DNA of 36,783 nucleotides from a virus, in IMG/VR virus record IMGVR_UViG_3300009431_000065, positions 1 through 36,783 of that record; one strand, 5' to 3'. A program made the position numbers and the translations under genes. Positions 6,364 to 13,119 of the stretch are shown piece by piece. The notes below the pieces were generated by a model. The model worked only from the letters and a program-made list of their open reading frames with translations, made no database searches and had not been told where the DNA came from. How positions within the stretch are numbered: position 1 is the stretch's first letter; every line of letters begins with the position of its first letter.

Positions 6364-6677
6364 CCTGGAGAGATGATCCGAGAATTCGCCAACTGGAGCC
6401 GTACGCAGAGCAGCACGGATACGCGACGATCGTCCTGTTCGCCATCCACGACAACGGGACCGAATACACCGTCACGACGTACGGCAAGACGGCCAAACTC
6501 TGCAAGGCCGCCAAGCAGGCCGGCGACGCGATCCACGAACTGATCCAGAGCGGCCGGTGGCCCATCTACACGATCACCGAGCCGGATGGCATGCCGAACG
6601 TGCCGACCAGTACCCAGCGCCGCACGGACGGCAACACCGAATCGAAAACCCCCGGGCCTCCGACGGGGCCCGCATAA
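6360..6677 (+). CDS. Hypothetical early protein
   Basis: The 105-residue protein starts by ATGA overlap. The core YATIVLFAIHDNGTEYTVTTYGKTAKLCKAAKQAGDAIHELI suggests a compact alpha/beta fold with two strands and a long helix. The last 30 residues are low-complexity (Thr/Pro/Gly). Similar small proteins of unknown function sit in early regions of many temperate phages. No catalytic motif is seen. Confidence 0.55.
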   Translation: MTWRDDPRIRQLEPYAEQHGYATIVLFAIHDNGTEYTVTTYGKTAKLCKAAKQAGDAIHELIQSGRWPIYTITEPDGMPNVPTSTQRRTDGNTESKTPGPPTGPA

Positions 6678-6700
6678 CCGAAAGCTGAAAGGACATCGAG

Positions 6701-7561
6701 ATGGACGGAACCAACGAACAGTACGACAGCCTGCGGGACCTGATCCGCGAGGCCGCCGAGGGCGACGAGACCGTTTTCGCGGTCGCCGAAATGATGGTCG
6801 GCGAGGGCGAGGACAAGCACCCGCGACGGGAACTCGCCGTCAGGCGGCGCCAACTCCAGCCCGAACCGCCGGAGGCCCCCGAGCGGGCCGAGAGCCCGAA
6901 AAGGGCCCACACGTTCCACGCGATCGCCGGGTTTGCCGACTACCTGACCAAGTACGGATCCGCCGACGTGGTGGTCCTGGCCGACGTATCGAACGGGCGG
7001 ATCGACGCGGTCCTGGACGAAACGGCCGAGACCGGATTCGAGACCGTCGCGTGCGTCCCGACGATGCACCCGCTTCTGCGGCCGTGGGCAGACGCGGCCG
7101 CCCGCGAGGCGATGGCCCTGGACGCCTTCGTCGAGTTCCTCCGGTCCAACCGCCGGACGATCCGCGAGCCGGACGGCCGGGAACTGGCGATGACACTCAG
7201 CCAGGTCACCGCGGCGATCAAGACCACGATCCAGCGCGGCACGTCGACCAACAGCGTCAACGGGATCATGTTCGAGACGAAGATCCAGGGCGAGACACAA
7301 CAGGGCGCCGTGGAGATCCCCGACACCCTCACGCTTTCCTGCCCGATATTCGTCGGCGGCGATCCGGTCCCGATCGAGGTCGACCTGACCCTCCGGGCCG
7401 ACCCGGGTAGTCCCAAGATCGTCGTGTCGGTGACCGCCGCGGAGATCGAGGTGCGCATGATCGAGGCCTTCGAGGCGATGGTCGAGACCCTCCGGGCCGT
7501 CGACGGGATCACCGTGGCCCTCGGCCGGACCGGACACGAGACCTGGAACTACCTCCGCTGA
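6701..7561 (+). CDS. DUF2303 (YfdQ-like) phage protein
   Basis: The 286-residue product matches the YfdQ/DUF2303 pattern: FHAIAGFADYLTKYGSADVVVLADVSNGRIDAVLDE, then a DAFVEFLRSNRRTI segment and a beta-rich C-terminal half with TSTNSVNGIMFETKIQGE. The family is common in early regions of temperate phages and prophages, often near recombination or replication genes. Its function is not established. Ribosome site AAAGGA lies 9 bases upstream. The next gene is separated by three stacked hairpins. The family call is from remembered motif order. Confidence 0.7.
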   Translation: MDGTNEQYDSLRDLIREAAEGDETVFAVAEMMVGEGEDKHPRRELAVRRRQLQPEPPEAPERAESPKRAHTFHAIAGFADYLTKYGSADVVVLADVSNGRIDAVLDETAETGFETVACVPTMHPLLRPWADAAAREAMALDAFVEFLRSNRRTIREPDGRELAMTLSQVTAAIKTTIQRGTSTNSVNGIMFETKIQGETQQGAVEIPDTLTLSCPIFVGGDPVPIEVDLTLRADPGSPKIVVSVTAAEIEVRMIEAFEAMVETLRAVDGITVALGRTGHETWNYLR

Positions 7562-7572
7562 CCGCACGCACC

Positions 7573-7639
7573 GTTTAACGGCGGGGCAACGCCCCGCGCT
7601 TCCGGGCAGAGCCCGGCGGGCCCCGCAGGCCGGGGCCCG
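7573..7639 (+). repeat. Hairpin repeat element, copy 1 (three stem-loops)
   Basis: GTTTAACG is followed by GCGGGGC-aac-GCCCCGC (7581-7597), CCGGGC-aga-GCCCGG (7602-7616) and CGGGCCCCG-caggc-CGGGGCCCG (7617-7639), all perfectly paired. It fills the gap between the DUF2303 gene and the gene at 7654. The first stem, with its AAC loop and GTTTARC box, recurs at 8424, 9175 and 31619. No T tract follows, so it is not a classical terminator. Confidence 0.75.
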
Positions 7640-7653
7640 ATGGAGACCGCACC

Positions 7654-8064
7654 ATGAAAACAACGATCCTGCCCCTGGCTCTGGACACCCTCGACGGCGG
7701 CCAGTTCGTCGCCGACGTCAACGACGCCCTCGGCGAACTCCAGGAGACCCTCCTGGCGTTCGTCGACAAGTACGGCACCGAGCGCACCGCCGGGGCCAAG
7801 GCCAAGTTGACCGTCGAGATCGTCATCGGCCACGACCAGGCCGGCCAGTATTCGGCCGCCTCGCAGATCAAGACCGCCGAGCCGGCCAGGCCCAAGACGA
7901 CCACGGTGGCCCTCGACGGCGAGGACCAGACCGAGCGCCGGCGCCTGCTGATCCCCAACGCCGGCCAGGGGGCGCCGAATCCGCGACTCCCGTTCAGGAA
8001 ACCGGCCGCCGGCGACAAGGTCGACCAGGAAACCGGCGAGGTGATCACCTCGACCCCCGCATGA
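7654..8064 (+). CDS. Hypothetical early protein
   Basis: The 136-residue protein has N-terminal amphipathic helix FVADVNDALGELQETLLAFVDKYG, then AGAKAKLTVEIVIGH and a Lys/Pro-rich tail. Small proteins of this layout frequently follow DUF2303 in phage early operons; beyond that it is not recognised. TGGAG lies 10-14 bases before the ATG, straight after the hairpin element. The 154 bases downstream (8065-8218) hold only a stem-loop CCGGGAC-gcgtt-GTCCCGG near 8115 and GC-rich repeats. Confidence 0.55.
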   Translation: MKTTILPLALDTLDGGQFVADVNDALGELQETLLAFVDKYGTERTAGAKAKLTVEIVIGHDQAGQYSAASQIKTAEPARPKTTTVALDGEDQTERRRLLIPNAGQGAPNPRLPFRKPAAGDKVDQETGEVITSTPA

Positions 8065-8218
8065 GCCCTCAAGGACAGAGACCCGCGTCGGCCGACGGGC
8101 CGGCGGATGGACAAGACCGGGACGCGTTGTCCCGGCCGGCCGGACCCGCCGGCGGTGACCTCGTCCGTGATCGGGCGGGCCGGCCGATCGTACCGCCGCA
8201 CCGCACCGGGAGAACCCG

Positions 8219-8377
8219 ATGGCCCTGACCGACCAACTGACCGACGACGACGTGATCACGATCCACGGGGCGATCGGCGCCCTGGCCCGGATCGTGGACC
8301 TGACGGACGCCGAGGCCGCCGCGTGCGAGAAACTCGACCTGACCGCCCGCCGGGAGGCGATGGTCGCCGCCACGTAG
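8219..8377 (+). CDS. Small hypothetical protein (52 aa)
   Basis: The ATG at 8219 follows GGGAGAACCCG. The product is acidic and helical (LTDQLTDDDVITIHGAIGALARIVDLTDAEAAACEKL) and shows strong C/G third positions, which argues that it is coding. No homologue is recognised. Its stop codon is inside the start of an 82-bp unit that is repeated behind the next gene. Confidence 0.55.
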   Translation: MALTDQLTDDDVITIHGAIGALARIVDLTDAEAAACEKLDLTARREAMVAAT

Positions 8378-8450
8378 AGACCGCGTGCGAGCGCGGACGC
8401 CCGCACGGATGCACTGTTTAGCGGCGGGGCAACGCCCCGCGCGTAATGGA
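8369..8450 (+). repeat. 82-bp direct repeat with two hairpins, copy A
   Basis: This unit starts nine bases before the end of one gene and ends ten bases before the start of the next. It contains CGTGCGaGCG-cgga-CGCcCGCACG (8384-8407), a spacer with GTTTAGC, and GCGGGGC-aac-GCCCCGC (8424-8440). Copy B at 9120-9201 differs at three positions only. It includes copy 2 of the AAC-loop hairpin. Confidence 0.85.
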
Positions 8451-8459
8451 GTACGAACG

Positions 8460-9128
8460 ATGACCGATCAGACGACCCCCGAGCCCCCCCCCGAGACCCC
8501 CGACGCGAACGGCGCCTCGGCGCCGGTGAGACTGATGGACCTGGTCGCCGCCAGCGCGATGGCGGCGGTGTCGCGGTCGCGCGAGCGGTACAGCCATGCG
8601 CTGCAGGCGGCGCTGGTCCTGGCAATCGAATCGGGCATGCGGTTCGACCTCGGCGACATGAGGGACCTGTATGCGCGATACGACGGGGGCTGGTGGGGCG
8701 TCTGGCCGGGCCCGTGCGAGCGGGACTATGCCCGCGCCGTGGCCGGCGGGAACCTCTCGGCGGCCCGGTCGTTCGAGGAGTGGCAAGGGCGGCCGCCATT
8801 CATCGTCGACGGAGCGACGCCTCCGTGTTCGATGTCCGGCGGGGCGCACTTTTCGTCAACCCGCGTCCGCGGCCGCGTCGCCGAGGGGTACAGATTCCCG
8901 TGGGATGGCCGGACGGTGACCGTGACGAGCTTCGCCTCCGACGGGGAGTCGCTAACCGCGTGCAGCTACCACCCGTCGACCGACGGCGAATACCGCCGCC
9001 GGATCCACCGTCGCTACGGGATAACCCGTGCCGACATCATCGCCGACCGCAAGGCCCGCAAGGCCGCGGCCGCCGCCGAGGAAAACCGCGACCGCGCCGC
9101 CGAGGCCGCGGCCGCCGACGCCACATAG
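8460..9128 (+). CDS. Hypothetical protein
   Basis: The 222-residue protein starts at 8460; upstream in-frame codons lie inside the hairpin repeat and are rejected as start. After a Pro-rich leader, residues 20-60 form a helical region (RLMDLVAASAMAAVSRSRERYSHALQAALVL), then YARYDGGWWGVWPGPCERDYARA and a C-terminal Ala/Arg/Glu coiled helix. There is no known motif. Its 3' end begins the second 82-bp repeat, so it looks like a cassette between two repeat copies. Confidence 0.6.
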   Translation: MTDQTTPEPPPETPDANGASAPVRLMDLVAASAMAAVSRSRERYSHALQAALVLAIESGMRFDLGDMRDLYARYDGGWWGVWPGPCERDYARAVAGGNLSAARSFEEWQGRPPFIVDGATPPCSMSGGAHFSSTRVRGRVAEGYRFPWDGRTVTVTSFASDGESLTACSYHPSTDGEYRRRIHRRYGITRADIIADRKARKAAAAAEENRDRAAEAAAADAT

Positions 9129-9201
9129 AGACCGCGTGCGAGCGCGGACGCCCGCACGGACGCACTGTTTAGCGGCGGGGCAACGCCCCGCGCGTAACGG
9201 A
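9120..9201 (+). repeat. 82-bp direct repeat with two hairpins, copy B
   Basis: This is the second copy of the 8369-8450 unit, 751 bp away, with three substitutions, all outside the paired stems of the AAC-loop hairpin (GCGGGGC at 9175-9181, GCCCCGC at 9185-9191). It again spans the stop of the upstream gene and ends shortly before the AAAAGGA ribosome site of the next gene. Confidence 0.85.
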
Positions 9202-9214
9202 AAAGGATTCCCGC

Positions 9215-9511
9215 ATGGACTGGACCGAACCCACCGCCTGGGGAGTTTTCGCCATCGCCCTGATCGGCGTCCACCTCAACAACGGCCGCCACCGGGCCTG
9301 TTTCGTCCTGTGGTGGGTCTCGAACGCCGCGAGTTTCGCCATCCACGCCGGCGCCGGCATGACCGGCATGGCCGCCCGCGACGCGGCGTTTTTCGTCCTG
9401 GCCATCGTCGGGTACAGAAAGTGGGGGAGAACAGCGGTCCAAGGTCCAAGGTCCAAGGTCGACGGTCCGACGGCAACGGCCCGAGACAGCCGGCCGGAGG
9501 ACACGCCATGA
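9215..9511 (+). CDS. Small PnuC-like membrane protein
   Basis: The 98-residue protein has membrane segments at about 6-22 (WGVFAIALIGVHLNNG), 29-45 (CFVLWWVSNAASFAIHAG) and 52-68 (ARDAAFFVLAIVGYRKW). The order LNN, LWWVSN and AIVGYRKW matches the short transmembrane proteins related to the PnuC nicotinamide riboside transporter that many phages carry. A role in NAD precursor uptake is possible, but the protein is only half of PnuC. The tail is encoded by a GGTCCAA tandem repeat. It ends by ATGA overlap. Confidence 0.6.
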   Translation: MDWTEPTAWGVFAIALIGVHLNNGRHRACFVLWWVSNAASFAIHAGAGMTGMAARDAAFFVLAIVGYRKWGRTAVQGPRSKVDGPTATARDSRPEDTP

Positions 9512-9876
9512 AACGCCGCGAGACCTGCGCTGGATGCGGATGGTGTTGCGACGGCAGCCTCATCATCGAGGCGACGGCGCTGGACGTGTTGCGGGAGCCC
9601 GAGATCGCACGGCGAGCCAAGCCCCTCGACCGCGATCTGGAGCCCGAGGAATGGATGTGGTCATTGTCCTGTGGCACGCCGTGCCCATTTCTAACGCCCG
9701 ACCGCCGGTGCGAAATCTACGCGACCCGGCCGGAGGCGTGCGTGGCGTTTGCCCCCGGCGAAAGCCGATGCCGCCACGGGGCCGCCCAGCCCCTCGCCAA
9801 CGATGACGAAGGCGACCTGCGCGCGTTTCGCCGCGCGGTTCGCCGAGCCGCCGAACAGAAAGAGGACACGCCATGA
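9508..9876 (+). CDS. YkgJ-family cysteine cluster protein
   Basis: The 122-residue protein has CAGCGWCC near the N-terminus (CxxCxxCC), SCGTPCPFL in the middle, RCEIYATRPEAC, and a late Cys-rich RCRHG. This is the eight-cysteine pattern of the YkgJ/UPF0153 putative zinc or Fe-S binding proteins. The biochemical role of the family is unknown. It is joined by ATGA overlaps to the PnuC-like gene and to the replication gene, which places it in the replication block. Translation starts at 9508 behind GGAGGACACGCC. Confidence 0.75.
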   Translation: MKRRETCAGCGWCCDGSLIIEATALDVLREPEIARRAKPLDRDLEPEEWMWSLSCGTPCPFLTPDRRCEIYATRPEACVAFAPGESRCRHGAAQPLANDDEGDLRAFRRAVRRAAEQKEDTP

Positions 9877-10832
9877 AGCGCGACGAGTGGTTACGGCCGG
9901 GGGACTATTCGTCTCTGCCGGATCCGTTGCGGGTGCGGCGGGACATTTCGCCGCCTGCGAAGATCGTGGCGATGGCCATGGCCGGCCATTGGCGCACGGA
10001 CGACGAGTGGATCTACCCGTCGATCGAGACCCTCGTCGCGGCGTCTGGGCAGTCGCGCAACACCGTTTTCCGCGCCGTCGAGTGCCTCGAAACCACCGGC
10101 GTGATCGAGGTCGACCGGTCCCGACGACACAACCGTTACCGTTTTCTGCCCCTCTACGCAACGGACGACGGGTCCCAAGATGGGACCAATGGAACGGACG
10201 ACGGGTCCCAAGATGGGACCAATCAGATGGGCGACGGGTCCCAAGTTGGGACCAATGGAACGGACGACGGGTCCCAAGATGGGACCAATCAGATGGGCGA
10301 CGGGTCCCAAGATGGGACCAATGGAACGGACGACGGGTCCCAAGATGGGACCCCACAGGTCCCAAGATGGGACCCCACAGGTCCCAAGATGGGACCCGAA
10401 ACACTCTTACGAAACACTCGAAGAAACACTGAATCGAATTCGAATTCGATTGTCTCTGTCGCTTTTGGTTCGACGGAAGATTCGACGGAAGATTCGACGG
10501 AAGATTCGATTTCGCCCTCGCCGCCTGGCGGCGGCGGGCGGATCGACCCTCGCCGGTTCGCGCGGTTCCTTCTCGACAAACTCCACCTGGCCAAGGGCGA
10601 CCGCAAGCAGTTCCGCGCCGATATGACGACGTTCACCACCGTCGCCGGCCATGTCATCGCCAGCCACCTGGGCCCGATCCGCCCGGCCTTCGACCGCGTG
10701 GTCCTGACGGCCATGAACGTCGCCGGCGACGCGTCGGTCAAGAACAACGCCGCGTTCTTCGTGACCTGGTTCAAGGACGAACTGTCCAAAGCCGGCCACG
10801 CATGGGGCGAGGGGGTGGACCGATGCGCGTAG
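9873..10832 (+). CDS. Replication initiator, lambda O-like, with internal origin
   Basis: The 319-residue protein has an N-terminal winged-helix domain (about 20-95): SPPAKIVAMAMAGHW, WIYPSIETLVAASGQSRNTVFRAVECLETTGVIEV. This is like the DNA-binding domain of lambda O and other phage initiators. Residues about 100-175 are low complexity because the DNA there is an iteron array (10171-10396), followed by AT-rich repeats. The C-terminal domain (about 225-319) is helical and may contact a host helicase or loader; no loader gene follows. An origin inside the initiator gene is the lambda arrangement. The central protein segment is probably only a linker. Confidence 0.8.
   Translation: MKRDEWLRPGDYSSLPDPLRVRRDISPPAKIVAMAMAGHWRTDDEWIYPSIETLVAASGQSRNTVFRAVECLETTGVIEVDRSRRHNRYRFLPLYATDDGSQDGTNGTDDGSQDGTNQMGDGSQVGTNGTDDGSQDGTNQMGDGSQDGTNGTDDGSQDGTPQVPRWDPTGPKMGPETLLRNTRRNTESNSNSIVSVAFGSTEDSTEDSTEDSISPSPPGGGGRIDPRRFARFLLDKLHLAKGDRKQFRADMTTFTTVAGHVIASHLGPIRPAFDRVVLTAMNVAGDASVKNNAAFFVTWFKDELSKAGHAWGEGVDRCA
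10171..10396. repeat. ori: Eight origin iterons
   Basis: Eight copies of the 17-bp dyad GGTCCCAAGATGGGACC start at 10171, 10204, 10237, 10270, 10303, 10336, 10358 and 10380. Copy 3 has T for A in the middle. Spacings are 33 bp five times and then 22 bp twice, all multiples of 11, so every copy lies on one DNA face. Because 22 is not a multiple of three, the last copies are translated in the two other frames. The dyad is therefore conserved as DNA. It is the likely binding site of the initiator. Confidence 0.85.
10398..10507. repeat. AT-rich unwinding region next to the iterons
   Basis: GAAACACT occurs three times (10398, 10411, 10423), then comes a perfect 20-bp palindrome of CGAATT units at 10432-10451 and three tandem 12-mers GACGGAAGATTC from 10472 to 10507. 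This is among the most AT-rich stretches in the early region and lies directly beside the iterons, as the DNA unwinding element does in iteron origins. The 12-mers also encode a repeated Asp-Ser-Thr-Glu. Confidence 0.6.
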
Positions 10833-11137
10833 GAATCGGATATGCCCGGCCCGGCGGGCCCCTGGTCGTCAGCCTGGAGGCCGAGACGTTCGGCGAGGTC
10901 CACCAGTTCGGCCGGTGGCATCAGGCCATCGAGTCCGGCGGCGGCGCCGTGCGGTCGTTGGTCATCGAGACCGACGAAGAGGCCGGCGGTCTGCGATGGG
11001 CCCGGTCGGTGATCCACATCGAGATCGCCCGGACCCCCGCCGGCCCGCAGACGCACCCGCCAGGGACCACCGTGCACCTGAACCCCGACGGCACGGTCAC
11101 CATCACCCCCGGCCCGAACGGAGAACCGACGCCATGA
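10823..11137 (+). CDS. Hypothetical protein after the initiator
   Basis: The 104-residue protein overlaps the initiator 3' end by 10 bases; the ATG at 10823 is preferred over one 21 bases upstream because it follows GAGGGGGTGG. It appears to be a small beta-rich domain (LVVSLEAETFGEVHQFGRW, RSLVIETDEEAGGLRWARSVIHIEI) with a Pro/Thr-rich tail (HLNPDGTVTITPG). In lambda this place holds the helicase loader P, but there is no ATPase motif here. Function unknown. Confidence 0.6.
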   Translation: MRVGIGYARPGGPLVVSLEAETFGEVHQFGRWHQAIESGGGAVRSLVIETDEEAGGLRWARSVIHIEIARTPAGPQTHPPGTTVHLNPDGTVTITPGPNGEPTP

Positions 11138-11181
11138 AAATCGAGAAAAGGACCATCTTCATCGCAAAGGACACCCCATGA
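11134..11181 (+). CDS. 15-residue mini-ORF bridging two genes
   Basis: MKIEKRTIFIAKDTP is encoded between two ATGA overlaps (11134 and 11178). Its last codons contain the AAAGGACACCCC ribosome site for the next gene. It may act only as a translation-coupling bridge. Too short to judge by homology. Confidence 0.4.
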   Translation: MKIEKRTIFIAKDTP

Positions 11182-11327
11182 CCGAAACCCATATCACCCT
11201 CGCGATACCGGCCCTGATGGTCCTCGGCGCCTTTTGGACCTACGGCGTCACCGAAGCCATCCGGGCCATGATCGCCGCCCGGCGAAAGCGGACAGACGCC
11301 AGCGAAAGGAAACGCCCATGCCCATGA
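11178..11327 (+). CDS. Small single-pass membrane protein (49 aa)
   Basis: The product is MTETHITL, then hydrophobic AIPALMVLGAFWTYGV, followed by a basic tail (AARRKRTDASERKR). One membrane helix with a positive C-terminus suggests N-out/C-in topology. It overlaps the DUF5131 gene by 10 bases and the mini-ORF by 4. It might be an inner-membrane accessory such as a superinfection or lysis-timing factor; nothing in the sequence decides this. Confidence 0.5.
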   Translation: MTETHITLAIPALMVLGAFWTYGVTEAIRAMIAARRKRTDASERKRPCP

Positions 11328-12166
11328 CACGGACCGGGATCCCGTACCTGGACCTGACGCACAACCCCGGCGGGTTCGGATGCAGCGCGACCTGCCTGAC
11401 GTGTTGGGCCCGCCGCCTGGCGGCGCGGATCGGGACGAACATCGCCTGCGACGCCTGCACGCGATTCGCCGTCCACCTGCACGCCGAGCGCCTGCGCGAC
11501 CCGATCCGCCGCCGCAAGCCGGCGACGATCGGCGTGCAGTTTACCGGCGAGTTGTTCGACCCCCTGCGGCCCGCCCAGGAGGTCCACCGGGTCCTGGGCC
11601 CGATACGAAAGGCCCCGCAGCACGTGTACGTTTTTCTCACGCAGCGCCCGGACATCATGGCCGCCGAGCGGTTCCTCGGGGCCCCGGCCGAGTGGGCGAG
11701 GCCGAACTGGTTCTGCGGCGTCACCGCCCGGACGCAGGCCGAACTCGACCGCCGCATGGGCCACATGGCCCGGATCCACCACCCCAAGTGGTTATCCGCC
11801 GAGCCGATGCGCGGGCCGATGGACCTGCGAAAGCACCTGGCCGACCTGCGGGGCGTGGTCATCGGGTGCGACAACGATCCCAAGGCCGCGAAAACGGCGC
11901 CGCAGTGGATCCGGGCGATGACGCGCCAGTGCGAGGCCGCCGCCGTGCCGGTCTACGTCAAGCAGATCCGCGCCACCCGCGGCCGCCTCCTGACCGACCC
12001 CCGAGAATTCCCGGCCGACCTGGCGATCCGGGAACTGCCCTGGCCGGCCGACGGCAAGCCGGGCGGATGGGACCATTACCGCGATGCCCGCACGCCGGGC
12101 CCGCCGCAGCCGTTCCCCGCCCGCCGCGAGATCCCCGACCCCTTACTGCAGGAGCCCACGCCATGA
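11318..12166 (+). CDS. DUF5131 (phage Gp37/Gp68-like) protein
   Basis: The 282-residue protein has the family order: LTHNPGGFGCSATCLTCWARRLA near the N-terminus (Cys cluster in place of CxxGCxxCYA), then HAERLRDPIRRRKPATIGVQFTGELFD, HVYVFLTQRPD, NWFCGVTARTQ and PKWLSAEPM. DUF5131 proteins are widespread in phages and have radical-SAM-like Cys motifs, but no reaction is established. The C-terminal part with VIGCDNDPKAAKTAPQWIRAM and VYVKQ is typical. Start 11318 (or 11324) follows AAAGGAAACGCCC. It is coupled by ATGA to the methylase. Confidence 0.7.
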   Translation: MPMTRTGIPYLDLTHNPGGFGCSATCLTCWARRLAARIGTNIACDACTRFAVHLHAERLRDPIRRRKPATIGVQFTGELFDPLRPAQEVHRVLGPIRKAPQHVYVFLTQRPDIMAAERFLGAPAEWARPNWFCGVTARTQAELDRRMGHMARIHHPKWLSAEPMRGPMDLRKHLADLRGVVIGCDNDPKAAKTAPQWIRAMTRQCEAAAVPVYVKQIRATRGRLLTDPREFPADLAIRELPWPADGKPGGWDHYRDARTPGPPQPFPARREIPDPLLQEPTP

Positions 12167-13119
12167 CCAGCGGCGAGGCCACGATCAACTCGATCGCCCC
12201 ATGGTTCGGGGGCAAGCGGACCCTTGCCCCGGTGATCATCGGCGAATTGGGCCCGCACTCGGCGTATTGGGAACCGTTCTGCGGATCGTGCGCCGTGTTA
12301 CTGGCCAAGGCCGAATCGTCCCACGAGACGGTCAACGATTTGCACCGCGACCTGGTGAACCTGGCAACGGTCCTGATATCGCCGCGGTGGGCCGACCTCT
12401 ACGGACGCCTTGGCCGATGGATCATGACCGAGGACGGATACGCCGAGGCCCGCGAGCGGATCTCCAATCCACCGGCGGACGTGGTGACCGACCCGGCCGT
12501 CGTGGGCGAGTCGCATGTGGACAGGGCGTTCTGGTATTTCATTGCATCCTGGGCCGGGCGAAACGGGACGTCAGGCACGCGGGGATACAACTACCAGATG
12601 GCCGTGCGGTGGACCCCCGGCGGCGGGGCCGGCGGCCAGCGGTTCGCCTCGGCGACCGATTCGATTCCCGCGTGGCATCGCCGATTGCGGCGCGTGACGG
12701 TCCTGAACCGCGACGCCTTCGACGTCCTGGCCGCCATCCAGGACGACCCGGGCGTGGCGGTCTACGTGGACCCTCCGTACCTCAAGGCCACGCGAACCGG
12801 AAGCCTTTATCTCCACGACCTGGACGAATGCCAGCACGCGGACCTGGCCGAGGCCCTGACGCGCTTTCACCACGCCCGCGTGGTCGTCAGTTACTACGAC
12901 CACCCCAAACTGGATGACCTGTATCCCGATTGGACCAAGCGCCCCGTTTACCGGATGAAGAACCTCCATGTGCAGAACCGCCGCGGCCTGACCAAGACCA
13001 CGGCCCCGGAAGTCCTCCTGATCAACGGCCCGAGTTACGCCCGCGCGGCCGACGATGCAACCCCGTTGTTCGGACCTTCAACCTTCAACCTTGACCCTTC
13101 AACCGAGGACACGCCATGA
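12163..13119 (+). CDS. D12-class DNA adenine methylase (Dam-like)
   Basis: The 318-residue protein has PWFGGKRTLAPVI (SAM-binding start, about 13-25), EPFCGSCAVLLAKAES (about 37-52) with NDLHRDLVNL, and catalytic DPPY at about 202-205 followed by YLKATRTGSLYLHD. This is the motif order X-I-IV of alpha-class adenine methylases such as Dam. Target specificity cannot be read off directly; GATC or a related site is likely. It may protect phage DNA from restriction or time replication or packaging. The C-terminal 20 residues come from a repeat of the CCTTCAA type. Confidence 0.9.
   Translation: MTSGEATINSIAPWFGGKRTLAPVIIGELGPHSAYWEPFCGSCAVLLAKAESSHETVNDLHRDLVNLATVLISPRWADLYGRLGRWIMTEDGYAEARERISNPPADVVTDPAVVGESHVDRAFWYFIASWAGRNGTSGTRGYNYQMAVRWTPGGGAGGQRFASATDSIPAWHRRLRRVTVLNRDAFDVLAAIQDDPGVAVYVDPPYLKATRTGSLYLHDLDECQHADLAEALTRFHHARVVVSYYDHPKLDDLYPDWTKRPVYRMKNLHVQNRRGLTKTTAPEVLLINGPSYARAADDATPLFGPSTFNLDPSTEDTP

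Noticed and set aside
7573-9201. Integron attC sites
   Set aside because: GTTTAAC and GTTAAAC resemble core boxes, but most copies read GTTTAGC. No paired outer box closes the hairpins and there is no integron-type integrase (no extra alpha-I2 domain seen).
10171-10396. CRISPR-like array
   Set aside because: The repeat is a short dyad and the 5- or 16-bp gaps are themselves alternating repeats. There are no unique spacers, and it lies inside a coding gene for an initiator, so iterons fit better.
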